Source: Pelagibacteraceae bacterium AG-337-I02 (GTDB taxonomy: Bacteria > Pseudomonadota > Alphaproteobacteria > HIMB59 > GCA-002718135). From it: a DNA stretch of 61,242 nucleotides. The stretch is from NCBI GenBank assembly GCA_003282155.1, contig QBZY01000006.1, positions 1 to 61,242 on the forward strand, written 5' to 3'. The notes below the pieces were generated by a model that was not told the origin of the DNA, made no database searches, and worked only from the letters and a program-made list of their open reading frames with translations. The position numbers were made by a program, and so were the translations under genes. Below, piece by piece: positions 1 to 8,513 of this stretch. Numbering within the stretch: position 1 is the stretch's first letter; each line of letters starts with the position of its first letter.

Positions 1-986
1 ATGAAAATCAAATACAACCTTCGAGTATAGATTTGTCATTAAGTGAAGAATGTTATGAAATAAAATATAGTTTTTTATCATACAATTCTAAAGTTAGAGA
101 TAAGTTAAAAAACTTAGCTATTAAAAAAATTGATTTAAGTAAAGAATTTATATTTAGAAAAAACAAAACTTACATTGTTAGACTTAATGAAAGACTTAAT
201 TTACAAAAAAATTTATTTGGTCACTGCAATCCCAAAAGCAGTACTGGAAGATTAGATATTTTTTGCAGATCCCTTGTTGATTTTGCAGAAGAATATGAAA
301 AAATTCCTAGAAATTATAAAGGTGAAATTTTTTTAGAAATAACATCAAGATCGTTTGATGTGTCATTTAAAAAAAATAATTCTTTAAATCAATTGAGACT
401 TGTAAATAAAAATCATAATTATTTGACTGATAAACAACTAATCGACCTAAATAAAAAACAAAAAATTTCAATTCAAACTAGAGATAAAGTTAAAATTGAT
501 AACGGATTAAAATTATCAGTTGATCTGGCTGGGTCAAATATAATTGCTTACGTAGCCAAAAAAAATACTCGAATTCTAAATTTCTCTAAAATTAAATCTC
601 ATAGAATAAATGATTTTTGGAATGTAATTAAAAAAAATAATAAAAAATTAGTAATTGAAAAAAACAAGTTTTATATTTTAAGATCAAAAGAGAAGGTAGT
701 GATACCATCAAATTTAGCTGGAGAAATGATACCATACGATACAGGTATTGGAGATTTTAGAGCACATTATGCAGGTTTTTTTGATCCAGGTTTTGGTTTA
801 GCAATTGGTTCATATGCGGTCTTAGAAGTAAAAACAAATGAAGTGCCCTTTTTATTAGAGGATGGTCAAACTATAGCTAGAATTAAATATGAAAAGTTGA
901 ACAAAAATAGTAATATTGTATACGGAAAAAATATTAAATCAAATTATCAAAATCAAGGTTTAAAATTAAGTAAGCATTTTAAATAG
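1..986 (+). CDS. dcd: 2'-deoxycytidine 5'-triphosphate deaminase, two-domain alphaproteobacterial type (5' partial)
   Basis: The enzyme deaminates dCTP to dUTP, feeding dUMP to thymidylate synthase (thyA is also in this window). The reading frame is open from the first base and encodes ENQIQPSSIDLSL just before the first possible start (TTG at 33). That resembles the conserved QIQPSSxDL segment of Dcd, so the true start lies upstream of the window. Two dUTPase-fold repeats can be seen: one around GHCNPKSSTGRLDIF, and a second with FRAHYAGFFDPGFG and a following VLEVKTNEVPF acidic site. The long two-repeat form is the one usual in Alphaproteobacteria, rather than the short E. coli protein. aroQ follows one base after the stop. 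Confidence 0.88.
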   Translation, partial: ENQIQPSSIDLSLSEECYEIKYSFLSYNSKVRDKLKNLAIKKIDLSKEFIFRKNKTYIVRLNERLNLQKNLFGHCNPKSSTGRLDIFCRSLVDFAEEYEKIPRNYKGEIFLEITSRSFDVSFKKNNSLNQLRLVNKNHNYLTDKQLIDLNKKQKISIQTRDKVKIDNGLKLSVDLAGSNIIAYVAKKNTRILNFSKIKSHRINDFWNVIKKNNKKLVIEKNKFYILRSKEKVVIPSNLAGEMIPYDTGIGDFRAHYAGFFDPGFGLAIGSYAVLEVKTNEVPFLLEDGQTIARIKYEKLNKNSNIVYGKNIKSNYQNQGLKLSKHFK

Positions 987-987
987 A

Positions 988-1425
988 ATGAAAAAAATAT
1001 TAATTATTAATGGCCCTAACCTAAATCTATTAGGTAATAGAGAAGATGATATTTATGGTAAAGACAGTTTAGAAAAGATTAAATCTGATTGTGAAAAAAA
1101 AGGTATAGAGAAAAAATTAGAAATTATTTTTTTCCAATCTAATAATGAGGGTGAAATAATTGATAAGATTCATGAAGTTAATGATAAATTTGATGGTTTA
1201 ATTATTAATCCAGCAGCATTTACTCATTCGTCAATTGCTATTCTAGATTCACTAAGGGCAATTAATAAGCCCAAGATAGAAATTCATCTATCAAATATTT
1301 ATGCAAGAGAAGAGTATAGAAAAAAAAGTATTACTTCTGAAGGAGTACATGGTTTAATTTGTGGATTTGGTGGAAATAGTTATCTTCTAGGAATTGAAGC
1401 AATATGCAAATTAATTTATAAATAA
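988..1425 (+). CDS. aroQ: type II 3-dehydroquinate dehydratase
   Basis: Cytosolic dodecameric enzyme of the shikimate pathway, converting 3-dehydroquinate to 3-dehydroshikimate. At 145 residues it has the normal family length. Signatures are the N-terminal INGPNLNLLGNRE, the catalytic-loop tyrosine in DIYGKDSL, FQSNNEGEIIDKIH, the INPAAFTHSSIAILD block, and EIHLSNIYAREEYR with the substrate-binding Ser and Arg. It starts one base after dcd and ends two bases before accB. The aroQ-accB-accC order is common in Proteobacteria and suggests one transcript. Confidence 0.95.
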   Translation: MKKILIINGPNLNLLGNREDDIYGKDSLEKIKSDCEKKGIEKKLEIIFFQSNNEGEIIDKIHEVNDKFDGLIINPAAFTHSSIAILDSLRAINKPKIEIHLSNIYAREEYRKKSITSEGVHGLICGFGGNSYLLGIEAICKLIYK

Positions 1426-1427
1426 GT

Positions 1428-1874
1428 ATGACAAAAATTGATAAAACTGATTTAGAAAACATTAAGTTAATTGTTAAAGAATCAAAAATAGATGGTGTTG
1501 CTAAAATAAAAATTAAAAAAAATGATTATGAAATAGAGATTACCTCAAATAACTTTATTGGAAACAATGTATCTGTTCAGAAATTTGAAAAAAATACTGA
1601 AGTTAAAGATGTCGATAATGCAAACGAAGTAGTAAATGAGGACAATATAGTAAAATCTCCAATGGTAGGAGTTGCTTATCTTTCTGCTGATCCAAATTCA
1701 CAACCTTATGTTAAAGTTGGTCAACATGTAAAAGCCGGTGATACATTATTATTAATTGAAGCAATGAAGACTTTTAATGAAATTAAAGCTCCTAGATCTG
1801 GCATTATCAAGAAAATAGTCACTTTGAATAGTCAGCCCGTTGAATATGGGGATACTCTTATAATTTTTGAATAA
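1428..1874 (+). CDS. accB: biotin carboxyl carrier protein of acetyl-CoA carboxylase
   Basis: Carries biotin between the biotin carboxylase (AccC) and the carboxyltransferase in the first step of fatty-acid synthesis. The C-terminal biotinyl domain (about residues 75-148) contains the EAMKTFNE motif, whose Lys is biotinylated. It is preceded by a flexible linker rich in Asn, Glu and Val. Length (148 aa) is typical. The stop codon overlaps the accC start (TAATG at 1872-1876), indicating translational coupling with the partner subunit. Confidence 0.95.
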   Translation: MTKIDKTDLENIKLIVKESKIDGVAKIKIKKNDYEIEITSNNFIGNNVSVQKFEKNTEVKDVDNANEVVNEDNIVKSPMVGVAYLSADPNSQPYVKVGQHVKAGDTLLLIEAMKTFNEIKAPRSGIIKKIVTLNSQPVEYGDTLIIFE

Positions 1875-3205
1875 TGTTCAAAAAAATACTGATTGCTAAT
1901 AGAGGTGAAATTGCTTTACGTGTTCTTAGAGCCTGCAGAGAATTAGGAATAAAAACTGTAGCCATTCACTCTGATGTTGATGAAAATGCAATGCATGTAA
2001 GAATGGCAGATGAAAGTATTTGTGTTGGACCAGCCTCCGCACAATCAAGTTATTTAAATATACCTGCAATTATAACTGCTGCAACATTAACTGATGTAGA
2101 CGCAATTCATCCTGGATATGGTTTTTTAAGTGAAAATCAAAGGTTTGCGGAAATTATTGAAGAACACAATATTAAATTTATTGGTCCAAAATCAGAACAT
2201 ATCAAAATGATGGGTAACAAAATTGATGCAAAAAAAATAATGGATGAAACTGGAGTTCCAACAGTAAAAGGAATAAATGACTTAAGCGATAAAAATAAAA
2301 TTGAAGAATTTATAAAAAAAGTAAAATACCCAATTATAGTAAAAGCAGCGAGTGGTGGTGGTGGAAAAGGAATGAGAATTGTCACAGAAGAAGATGATTT
2401 GAATAAAGCTATAAATGAAGCAAAAATTGAAGCAAAAAAATCATTTAATGATGAAAATGTTTATTTAGAAAAATTTTTAACATCCCCTAAACACATTGAA
2501 ATTCAAGTTCTTTGTGATTCATTTGGAAATGTTGTTACTCTTGGAGAAAGAGATTGCTCAATTCAAAGGAAGCATCAAAAACTTATTGAAGAAAGTCCAA
2601 GTGCAGTTCTAACAAATGAAAATAGAGAAAAAATTTCTGAAATTTGTAGAAAATCTATGAAAGAAATCGGATATGAAGGAGTTGGAACATTAGAATTTTT
2701 ATATGAAAATAATGAATTCTATTTTATGGAAATGAATACACGATTACAAGTAGAGCACCCAGTAACAGAAATGGTAACTGGCATTGATCTTGTTAAAGAA
2801 CAAATTCTTGTCGCTAATGGAGAAAAGCTTATAATAAAACAAGAGGATATAAAATTAAAAGGAAGCTCAATTGAATGCCGAATCAATGCTGAACATCCAG
2901 AAAGTTTTATACCATCACCTGGGAGAATAACACAATACCACCAACCTGGAGGACTGGGTATTCGAGTAGACTCAGCTGTTTACGATGGATACTCAATTCC
3001 ATCCAACTATGATAGTATGATTGGTAAGCTAATTACCTACGGGGCAACAAGATCAGAAGCTCTAAAAAAAATGAATAGAGCACTAGAAGAATATGTAATT
3101 ATGGGAATAAATACAAATATACAACTCCATCAAAAAATTATTCAAACTGATGAATTTAAAAGAGGAAGTTACAACATTAATTTTATGTCAAATTTAATTG
3201 AGTAA
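1874..3205 (+). CDS. accC: biotin carboxylase subunit of acetyl-CoA carboxylase
   Basis: ATP- and bicarbonate-dependent carboxylation of biotin on AccB. The protein is 443 aa, the normal size. It shows the N-terminal KILIANRGEIALRVLRA, HPGYGFLSEN, the ATP-grasp glycine-rich loop KAASGGGGKGMRI, RDCSIQRKHQK, and the catalytic EMNTRLQVEHPVTE block. The start overlaps the accB stop, and the 3' end overlaps the start of aat by 8 bases. Confidence 0.97.
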   Translation: MFKKILIANRGEIALRVLRACRELGIKTVAIHSDVDENAMHVRMADESICVGPASAQSSYLNIPAIITAATLTDVDAIHPGYGFLSENQRFAEIIEEHNIKFIGPKSEHIKMMGNKIDAKKIMDETGVPTVKGINDLSDKNKIEEFIKKVKYPIIVKAASGGGGKGMRIVTEEDDLNKAINEAKIEAKKSFNDENVYLEKFLTSPKHIEIQVLCDSFGNVVTLGERDCSIQRKHQKLIEESPSAVLTNENREKISEICRKSMKEIGYEGVGTLEFLYENNEFYFMEMNTRLQVEHPVTEMVTGIDLVKEQILVANGEKLIIKQEDIKLKGSSIECRINAEHPESFIPSPGRITQYHQPGGLGIRVDSAVYDGYSIPSNYDSMIGKLITYGATRSEALKKMNRALEEYVIMGINTNIQLHQKIIQTDEFKRGSYNINFMSNLIE

Positions 3206-3851
3206 AATAATTGATTTAAATAGCTTAATAGAATTCTATAAAAAAGCTTACTTCCCGATGGCTGATAGTAAGTATTCTGAAGAAATAAAATTTTATAAAC
3301 CCAAATTAAGATTTATCATTCCTATTTCAAATTTACATTATCCAAAGAAACTTTTTAGTGAGTTTAAAAAAACAAAATATAGTTTTAAGATTGATCAAAA
3401 TTTTACAAAAGTTATAGAGTTATGCAAAGAGATTAAAAGAAAAGATCAAGATACTTGGATTAATCAAATTATTTTAGATACATATATTGAATTACATAAA
3501 ATAGGTAAATGTCACAGTGTAGAATGTTATGAAAATGATAATTTAATTGGTGGTTTATACGGTTTACATATAGGATCATGTTTTTTTGGTGAAAGTATGT
3601 TTAGTTTAAAGACCAATACAAGTAAGTTTTGTCTACTTTATTTATTAGCAATATTAAAAAAAAATAATTTTTCCATTTTAGACTCACAGTTTTTCAATCC
3701 TCATTTAGTTCAGTTTGGTGCGTATGAAATAGAAACTGAAATTTATGAAAATAGACTGAAAGAAAGTTTAGAAATTGAAAGTTTTTTTGAGGGAATTAAT
3801 AATTTTCAAGAAGTCTTATCATTACTACAATTAACTAACCAAAGGTCATAA
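3198..3851 (+). CDS. aat: leucyl/phenylalanyl-tRNA--protein transferase
   Basis: Adds Leu or Phe to proteins with N-terminal Lys or Arg, making them N-degron substrates for ClpS/ClpAP. Family motifs are FYKKAYFPMAD, TWINQIILDTYIELH, CHSVECY, LIGGLYGLHIGSCFFGESMF and the SILDSQFFNPHL...FGAYEI block; 217 aa. The start is TTG inside the accC 3' end; the only nearby ATG (3185) is out of frame. The last 46 bases overlap the convergent DUF2155 gene. Confidence 0.9.
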   Translation: MSKIIDLNSLIEFYKKAYFPMADSKYSEEIKFYKPKLRFIIPISNLHYPKKLFSEFKKTKYSFKIDQNFTKVIELCKEIKRKDQDTWINQIILDTYIELHKIGKCHSVECYENDNLIGGLYGLHIGSCFFGESMFSLKTNTSKFCLLYLLAILKKNNFSILDSQFFNPHLVQFGAYEIETEIYENRLKESLEIESFFEGINNFQEVLSLLQLTNQRS

Positions 3852-4210
3852 ATTGGATTTTCTAAAGGGGTAACCTCAGGAGAAGAGGAAATCATCCAAC
3901 CTTTGTAAATATTAGTATTTTCATTATTGATAGTGTCATAAACATCTATCAAAACATAATCTTCAGGAATTTCAGTTGGAGGAGTACTTCCACAATACAA
4001 AACTTCAATATTTAACGTTTCCCATGATATTTTAGAACTTACCAAAATATCTTTTGTAGAAACTTTATTTGTAGTTTTATTTAATAACTTAAAAGAAGCA
4101 TATTTTTTTTCAATTGTCTCAGCAGAAACAGTAAGCGGTAGGAGAAAAAAAAATGTTACTCTAATTAGGAGTCCAAGATTTATATTCTTCTTCTTTTTTT
4201 TCTGGGTCAT
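3806..4210 (-). CDS. DUF2155 family secreted protein
   Basis: The frame opens 14 codons further upstream, but I place the start at the Met giving MTQKKKKKN, because it leads directly into a signal peptide (LGLLIRVTFFFLLPLTVSA, cleavage before ETIEKKY). The mature part ends with the conserved-looking YKGWMISSSPEVTPLENPIYDLWLVNC, typical of the alphaproteobacterial DUF2155 family, whose function is unknown. The gene starts inside the NDUFA12 homologue (overlap about 50 nt) and ends inside aat, a neighbourhood common in Alphaproteobacteria. A homopolymer-rich stretch (five Lys codons) follows the start. Confidence 0.75.
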   Translation of the reverse strand: MTQKKKKKNINLGLLIRVTFFFLLPLTVSAETIEKKYASFKLLNKTTNKVSTKDILVSSKISWETLNIEVLYCGSTPPTEIPEDYVLIDVYDTINNENTNIYKGWMISSSPEVTPLENPIYDLWLVNCSNDKTS

Positions 4211-4517
4211 AATTTTTTGAAAGAGGATGAGATGATGGAAAATATGCATCACTAGTACCAGTCATATTTGGTTTATGATTTTTTTGCCATTTGTATTTAT
4301 GAGAATAGTCAAGTGGAGGATTATCAATCGATTTGTGAAGCCAGGCATGCCAGTGGGGTGGAATATTTGATGCTTCTATTTCACCATTAAAAATTACCCA
4401 TCTTTTTGCTTTTAAATTTTTAAAATCTTTAGAACTGCAGTAATATTTATTTCCTAATTCATCATTACCAACTAAGTTTCCTTTTAACCAAGTATAAATT
4501 TTTGTTCCTAATGACAT
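4161..4517 (-). CDS. NDUFA12 (B17.2)-type accessory subunit of respiratory complex I
   Basis: A small accessory or assembly subunit of NADH:ubiquinone oxidoreductase, found in mitochondria and Alphaproteobacteria. I start it at MSLGTKIYTWLKGNLVG (118 aa); the upstream extension MESSPLIFIGIL is not family-like. Key motifs are GNDELGNKYYCS, KRWVIFNGEIEAS, IPPHWHAWLHKSIDNPP and KPNMTGTSDAYFPS. It lies 17 bases downstream of pyrC on the same strand and overlaps the next gene. Confidence 0.88.
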   Translation of the reverse strand: MSLGTKIYTWLKGNLVGNDELGNKYYCSSKDFKNLKAKRWVIFNGEIEASNIPPHWHAWLHKSIDNPPLDYSHKYKWQKNHKPNMTGTSDAYFPSSHPLSKNYDPEKKEEEYKSWTPN

Positions 4518-4534
4518 TAATATTCCTATAAAGA

Positions 4535-5572
4535 TTAATGGACTACTTTCCAATTAATTTTTTTATTAGCATAAAAATTCTTAACCTTAACATCTTTGTA
4601 ACTAGATAATTCTGACATAGTCCATTGCTCTTTTTCTAATTTAATTTTTTTATCATTAATTGGAAAACTATAATGTTTTGCACCATTAACTGAACAAAAT
4701 ATCTCTAACTTATCAATTGCATTTTCTTGATCAAAAATTTCTGCATATAATTCTATTGAGCAAGGAGAGGAAAAAATTCCTGGCTTAGATGACATATCAG
4801 GTTTTTTTTCTTGAATTGGATGTGGAGCTGAGTCAGTACCTAGAAAAAATTTAGAATTATTGTGACATGCCGCTTTTCTTAATTCTATTAAGTCTGTTTC
4901 GTTTTTAACAACTGGCATACAAAAATGGTGCGGATTAATAGAGTCATCATGAAATACATCTTTTTTTGTTAAAAGCATGTGGTGTGGTGTAATTGTTCCT
5001 GCAATATTTTGATTTTCTTTCACATAGTTTACTCCATATGAAGTTGATACATGCTCAAGAGTAATTTTTAAAAAGGGAAATTTATTTCTAATAATACTTA
5101 ATTCATCATCTATAAAATATTTTTCTCTGTCAAAAATATCAATATTCTCAGCTACTTTTTCACCGTGAATAAGTAATGGGCTTTTTTCTTCTTCTAAAAT
5201 CTCCAAAAATTTAAAAATTTTTGAAATATCACTTACTCCATGACTTGAGTTTGTAGTCGCATTTGAAGGATAAAGTTTAGATCCAAAGAAAACTTTATTT
5301 TGAATACCCTTTCTAAAATCTTCTAAATCTAAATTTTCATTTAAATAACAAGGTATAAGTGGTTCAAAATTATTACTAGAGGTTTTATTTAAAAGCTCTT
5401 TATAAGCAGAAGCTTTATTAGTATCTGTTATGGGAATTTCTGTATTTGGCATTGCCACACATCTATTATTTATTCTTGAGGAGAAATTAGTAACCATTTT
5501 TAACATGTCACCTTCTCTAAAATGTACATGCCAATCATCAGGCTGAATTATTTCAATTTTTTTTTTATTCAC
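4535..5572 (-). CDS. pyrC: dihydroorotase, E. coli-type (class II)
   Basis: Cyclises N-carbamoyl-aspartate to dihydroorotate in pyrimidine synthesis. At 345 aa it has the usual length. The N-terminal metal site DDWHVHFREGDML is present, as are GSKLYPSN (the position usually occupied by the carbamylated Lys), LIHGEK, LEHVST, ITPHHMLL and LGTDSAPHP. The start overlaps the end of the glycosyltransferase gene upstream by 8 bases. Confidence 0.93.
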   Translation of the reverse strand: MNKKKIEIIQPDDWHVHFREGDMLKMVTNFSSRINNRCVAMPNTEIPITDTNKASAYKELLNKTSSNNFEPLIPCYLNENLDLEDFRKGIQNKVFFGSKLYPSNATTNSSHGVSDISKIFKFLEILEEEKSPLLIHGEKVAENIDIFDREKYFIDDELSIIRNKFPFLKITLEHVSTSYGVNYVKENQNIAGTITPHHMLLTKKDVFHDDSINPHHFCMPVVKNETDLIELRKAACHNNSKFFLGTDSAPHPIQEKKPDMSSKPGIFSSPCSIELYAEIFDQENAIDKLEIFCSVNGAKHYSFPINDKKIKLEKEQWTMSELSSYKDVKVKNFYANKKINWKVVH

Positions 5573-6488
5573 AATAGTTATTTTTTTGTAATATAGAATA
5601 AATCTTTTCTACACTTATAGAATCCATATACGACTTTGTTTTATCAATATTTATATTTTTAAAATAGTCATAGCTTTCATTTGTTCTTATAACTTGTGAA
5701 TCTTGCATAAATGGACCATAAATCAAATCATTTGTTGGACCAAATAATACTATAGACTTTAATTTTGTTGCTGAAGCCATATGTGATAATCCTGAATCAT
5801 TTCCAATAAATAATTTAGATTTCTTCATATAAGCAGCAGTTTGAGTCAATGATTCGCCAAATAAATTAATTATCTTATTTCTATCAATATTTTTTGTTAT
5901 TGCATTTAAATAATTATCTTCTTCTGACTTTGAACCAACTAAAATAAATTTAATATTTTTATTTTGAGACGATATTTTGACTAATAGTGAATTATAATTT
6001 TGAATACTCCAAATTTTTGGTTTCCAATTTCCACCTGGAAATATTACAAAATATTTAAAATCATCAGACAAATGATTTGTTACTATTTCTTCTTCTTCTG
6101 TATTTGTTTCAATAAACAAATCTGAGCAATCAAATTTAAAGTAATTAGATAATTGCTGAACATGGTTTAAATTAGATTTTTTTTTAAAAATAAATTTTTG
6201 CTTATGTTTTAAAAAAAATGATAACAACGAACTTCTAAAATCAATAATTATATCCCACTTCTTTCCATAACAATTAGAAATTATATCTAGCCAATGCATA
6301 TTGTATTTTTTTTTTGAAACAGTGATTATGGTTTCTACAGATTTAAAATTTTTGAAAATTGATTTAGCAGATGGACCAATAACAAATGTAAATTTAGTTT
6401 CAGGATGTTTATTGCTAAAATATTTTATTACTCCAGTCGATAGAATTGTATCTCCAATAAGATTTGACGAAATAACAAGAATTTTCAC
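5565..6488 (-). CDS. glycosyltransferase family 9 (heptosyltransferase-like)
   Basis: GT9 enzymes transfer ADP-heptose to the lipopolysaccharide core on the cytoplasmic face of the inner membrane. The sequence has the N-terminal MKILVISSNLIGDTILST, a central VIFPGGNWKPKIWS, and the C-terminal KLFIGNDSGLSHMASATK typical of GT9, followed by VLFGPTNDLIYGP. Length is 307 aa. No other LPS-core genes are beside it, so the acceptor sugar is unknown. Its start region faces ygfZ across 45 bases. Confidence 0.85.
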   Translation of the reverse strand: MKILVISSNLIGDTILSTGVIKYFSNKHPETKFTFVIGPSAKSIFKNFKSVETIITVSKKKYNMHWLDIISNCYGKKWDIIIDFRSSLLSFFLKHKQKFIFKKKSNLNHVQQLSNYFKFDCSDLFIETNTEEEEIVTNHLSDDFKYFVIFPGGNWKPKIWSIQNYNSLLVKISSQNKNIKFILVGSKSEEDNYLNAITKNIDRNKIINLFGESLTQTAAYMKKSKLFIGNDSGLSHMASATKLKSIVLFGPTNDLIYGPFMQDSQVIRTNESYDYFKNINIDKTKSYMDSISVEKIYSILQKNNYCE

Positions 6489-6533
6489 AGAAATATTACA
6501 CTTTTAATATATTCAATATATATTTAGATAATT

Positions 6534-7364
6534 ATGAAAGATAAATACTTTTTTCATCATTTGAATTCAAGATTTTTTGAGATTTCTGGAAAAGATAGTA
6601 AATTATTTATTCAGAATTTAATTACTAATGACATTGAAAAATGTAACAATGGATCAATTATATATTCATGTCTATTAACACCTCAGGGTAAATTTTTAGC
6701 AGATTTTTTTATATTCAATATAAATGAAAACTATATTTTTGAAACAAATGATAAATTTTTCAATAATTTATTATCACGATTAAAGATTTATAAACTTCGC
6801 TCTGACATTGAAATTACAAAAATTAATAATTTAAACTCTTATACGTTATTTAATATTGATTATGAAGGTGATTATAGTGTTTATTTAAATGATCCTAGAA
6901 ATATAAATTTAGGTAAAAAACTTATAACGAATAAAAAAATTTTAATTGAAAAAGAGAAATTGAAAGAAATCAATGAAACAGAATATCATGAAATTTTAAT
7001 TAATAATACAATACCCTATTCACCATTTGATATATTAGAAAACAAATCTTTATTATTAGAAAATAATTTTGATAATTTAAATGCTATTGATTGGGACAAA
7101 GGATGCTATGTGGGCCAAGAAATAACTGCAAGAATGAAATACCGTGGATTACTCAAAAAAAAACTTTATGCTTTAAAAATAAAAAATGGCAATATTCTAG
7201 AGGGAGATGAGTTGATAGTAGATAATAAAAAAATAGGTACAATTATATCTAAAGCAAATTCAAATATTTTTGCTGCGTTAAATATTAATTTTGTTAATGA
7301 GTTAAAAAAAAATAATCAAAATTTAGTAATTAATGATTTATTATCTTTTGATTTTTTAAATTGA
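6534..7364 (+). CDS. ygfZ: YgfZ/GcvT-like folate-binding Fe-S cluster protein
   Basis: YgfZ supports repair or maturation of certain iron-sulfur enzymes using tetrahydrofolate. The diagnostic family motif KGCYVGQEITARMKYRG is present near residue 195. The N-terminus resembles the GcvT fold (NLITNDIEKC, LTPQGKFLADFFIF). At 276 aa it is near typical size. It is a single gene, and its last 9 bases overlap the 3' end of the convergent transporter gene. Confidence 0.88.
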   Translation: MKDKYFFHHLNSRFFEISGKDSKLFIQNLITNDIEKCNNGSIIYSCLLTPQGKFLADFFIFNINENYIFETNDKFFNNLLSRLKIYKLRSDIEITKINNLNSYTLFNIDYEGDYSVYLNDPRNINLGKKLITNKKILIEKEKLKEINETEYHEILINNTIPYSPFDILENKSLLLENNFDNLNAIDWDKGCYVGQEITARMKYRGLLKKKLYALKIKNGNILEGDELIVDNKKIGTIISKANSNIFAALNINFVNELKKNNQNLVINDLLSFDFLN

Positions 7365-8504
7365 AAATTTTTTTCTGTAAAAACTTACTGGAATTATTAA
7401 AATCATGAAAATTATCAACATTGGAACAAATATATTATTAATTCCATAGTTGTTTGCTATAAACCCTAATGAAGCTGGAGCTCCTATAAAAGTTCCATAA
7501 ACTGAAATTGAAATAATTGTAATACCTACTCCACTATCAATTCCTTCAATTTTTCCAGCTAAACTATATGCGATAGGAACAATTGAGGATGCTCCTATAC
7601 CTAATAATGAAAAACCAATAATTGCTGCATAAATACTGGTAAAATTAGATAAAATTATTAAACTTATAATCGTTGATAAAAATAAAAAGAAAATCAAAAG
7701 AAAAACTCCAATTTTATCTCTTACCCAATCACCACTAAATCTTCCAATAACCATAAAAATATTAAAACTTAGAGTGGCTAAGCCGATATAGAAACCATCA
7801 ACTTGAATAAAGTCTCTCATATAGAGAGCTCCCCATGCATCAACACTACCTTCTGTTAGAGCGTTTGCCATTGCAATTAAAGCTAGTAAAATTATAAGTA
7901 AGGGCCAAATAAAAAATATATTTTTTTTACTGGAGTCTTTAGTGTTTGTTTCAACTTGTGACTCTAAACAAAGGACAAAATACAAACTCAAAGGAAGAAG
8001 AATGATGACATACAAAAGTATATTAAAAATAAAAGAATAATTCCACTCTAGTAAAAAACTTGTAATCAAGGAACCAAATAAAACACCAAGACTCCAAAAT
8101 GCATGGAACCCTGACATCATAGATTTTTTTTCCCTAACTTCTAAGTTTGATGCATAAACGTTGCATGCTATTTCGAATGCGCCATAACTCATGCCAAAAA
8201 TAAATGAGAAAACCATAAAAAGCCACAACTCTTGAATGAAAGGTACTGGCAACCACAAACAACCTTCTGCAATTAAGGTGAATGTTAAAATAGATTTTGT
8301 AGAAGTTGTAAGAATAAGGGCATTTGCGAAAATCATTGCAACGATTGATCCAATTGCAAATGATAACATAATATATCCAACACCAACATAATCAGTTTGA
8401 AGTTGATCTTTTATGGTAGGTATCCTAATAGCCCATAAGCCTACATAACAAGCAGTAATAAAAAAAATGATTTTTATTGCATGAATATCACTAACTTTTT
8501 TCAT
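7356..8504 (-). CDS. MFS transporter, YbjJ-like
   Basis: About 12 membrane helices in 382 residues. The N-terminal ACYVGLWAIRIPTIKDQL followed by LSFAIGSIVAM resembles the YbjJ-type subgroup of the major facilitator superfamily, whose substrates are mostly uncharacterised. It is nine bases downstream of glyS on the same strand, probably the last gene of that operon. The substrate cannot be read from the sequence. Confidence 0.8.
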   Translation of the reverse strand: MKKVSDIHAIKIIFFITACYVGLWAIRIPTIKDQLQTDYVGVGYIMLSFAIGSIVAMIFANALILTTSTKSILTFTLIAEGCLWLPVPFIQELWLFMVFSFIFGMSYGAFEIACNVYASNLEVREKKSMMSGFHAFWSLGVLFGSLITSFLLEWNYSFIFNILLYVIILLPLSLYFVLCLESQVETNTKDSSKKNIFFIWPLLIILLALIAMANALTEGSVDAWGALYMRDFIQVDGFYIGLATLSFNIFMVIGRFSGDWVRDKIGVFLLIFFLFLSTIISLIILSNFTSIYAAIIGFSLLGIGASSIVPIAYSLAGKIEGIDSGVGITIISISVYGTFIGAPASLGFIANNYGINNIFVPMLIIFMILIIPVSFYRKKFSI

Positions 8505-8513
8505 ACAATTTTA

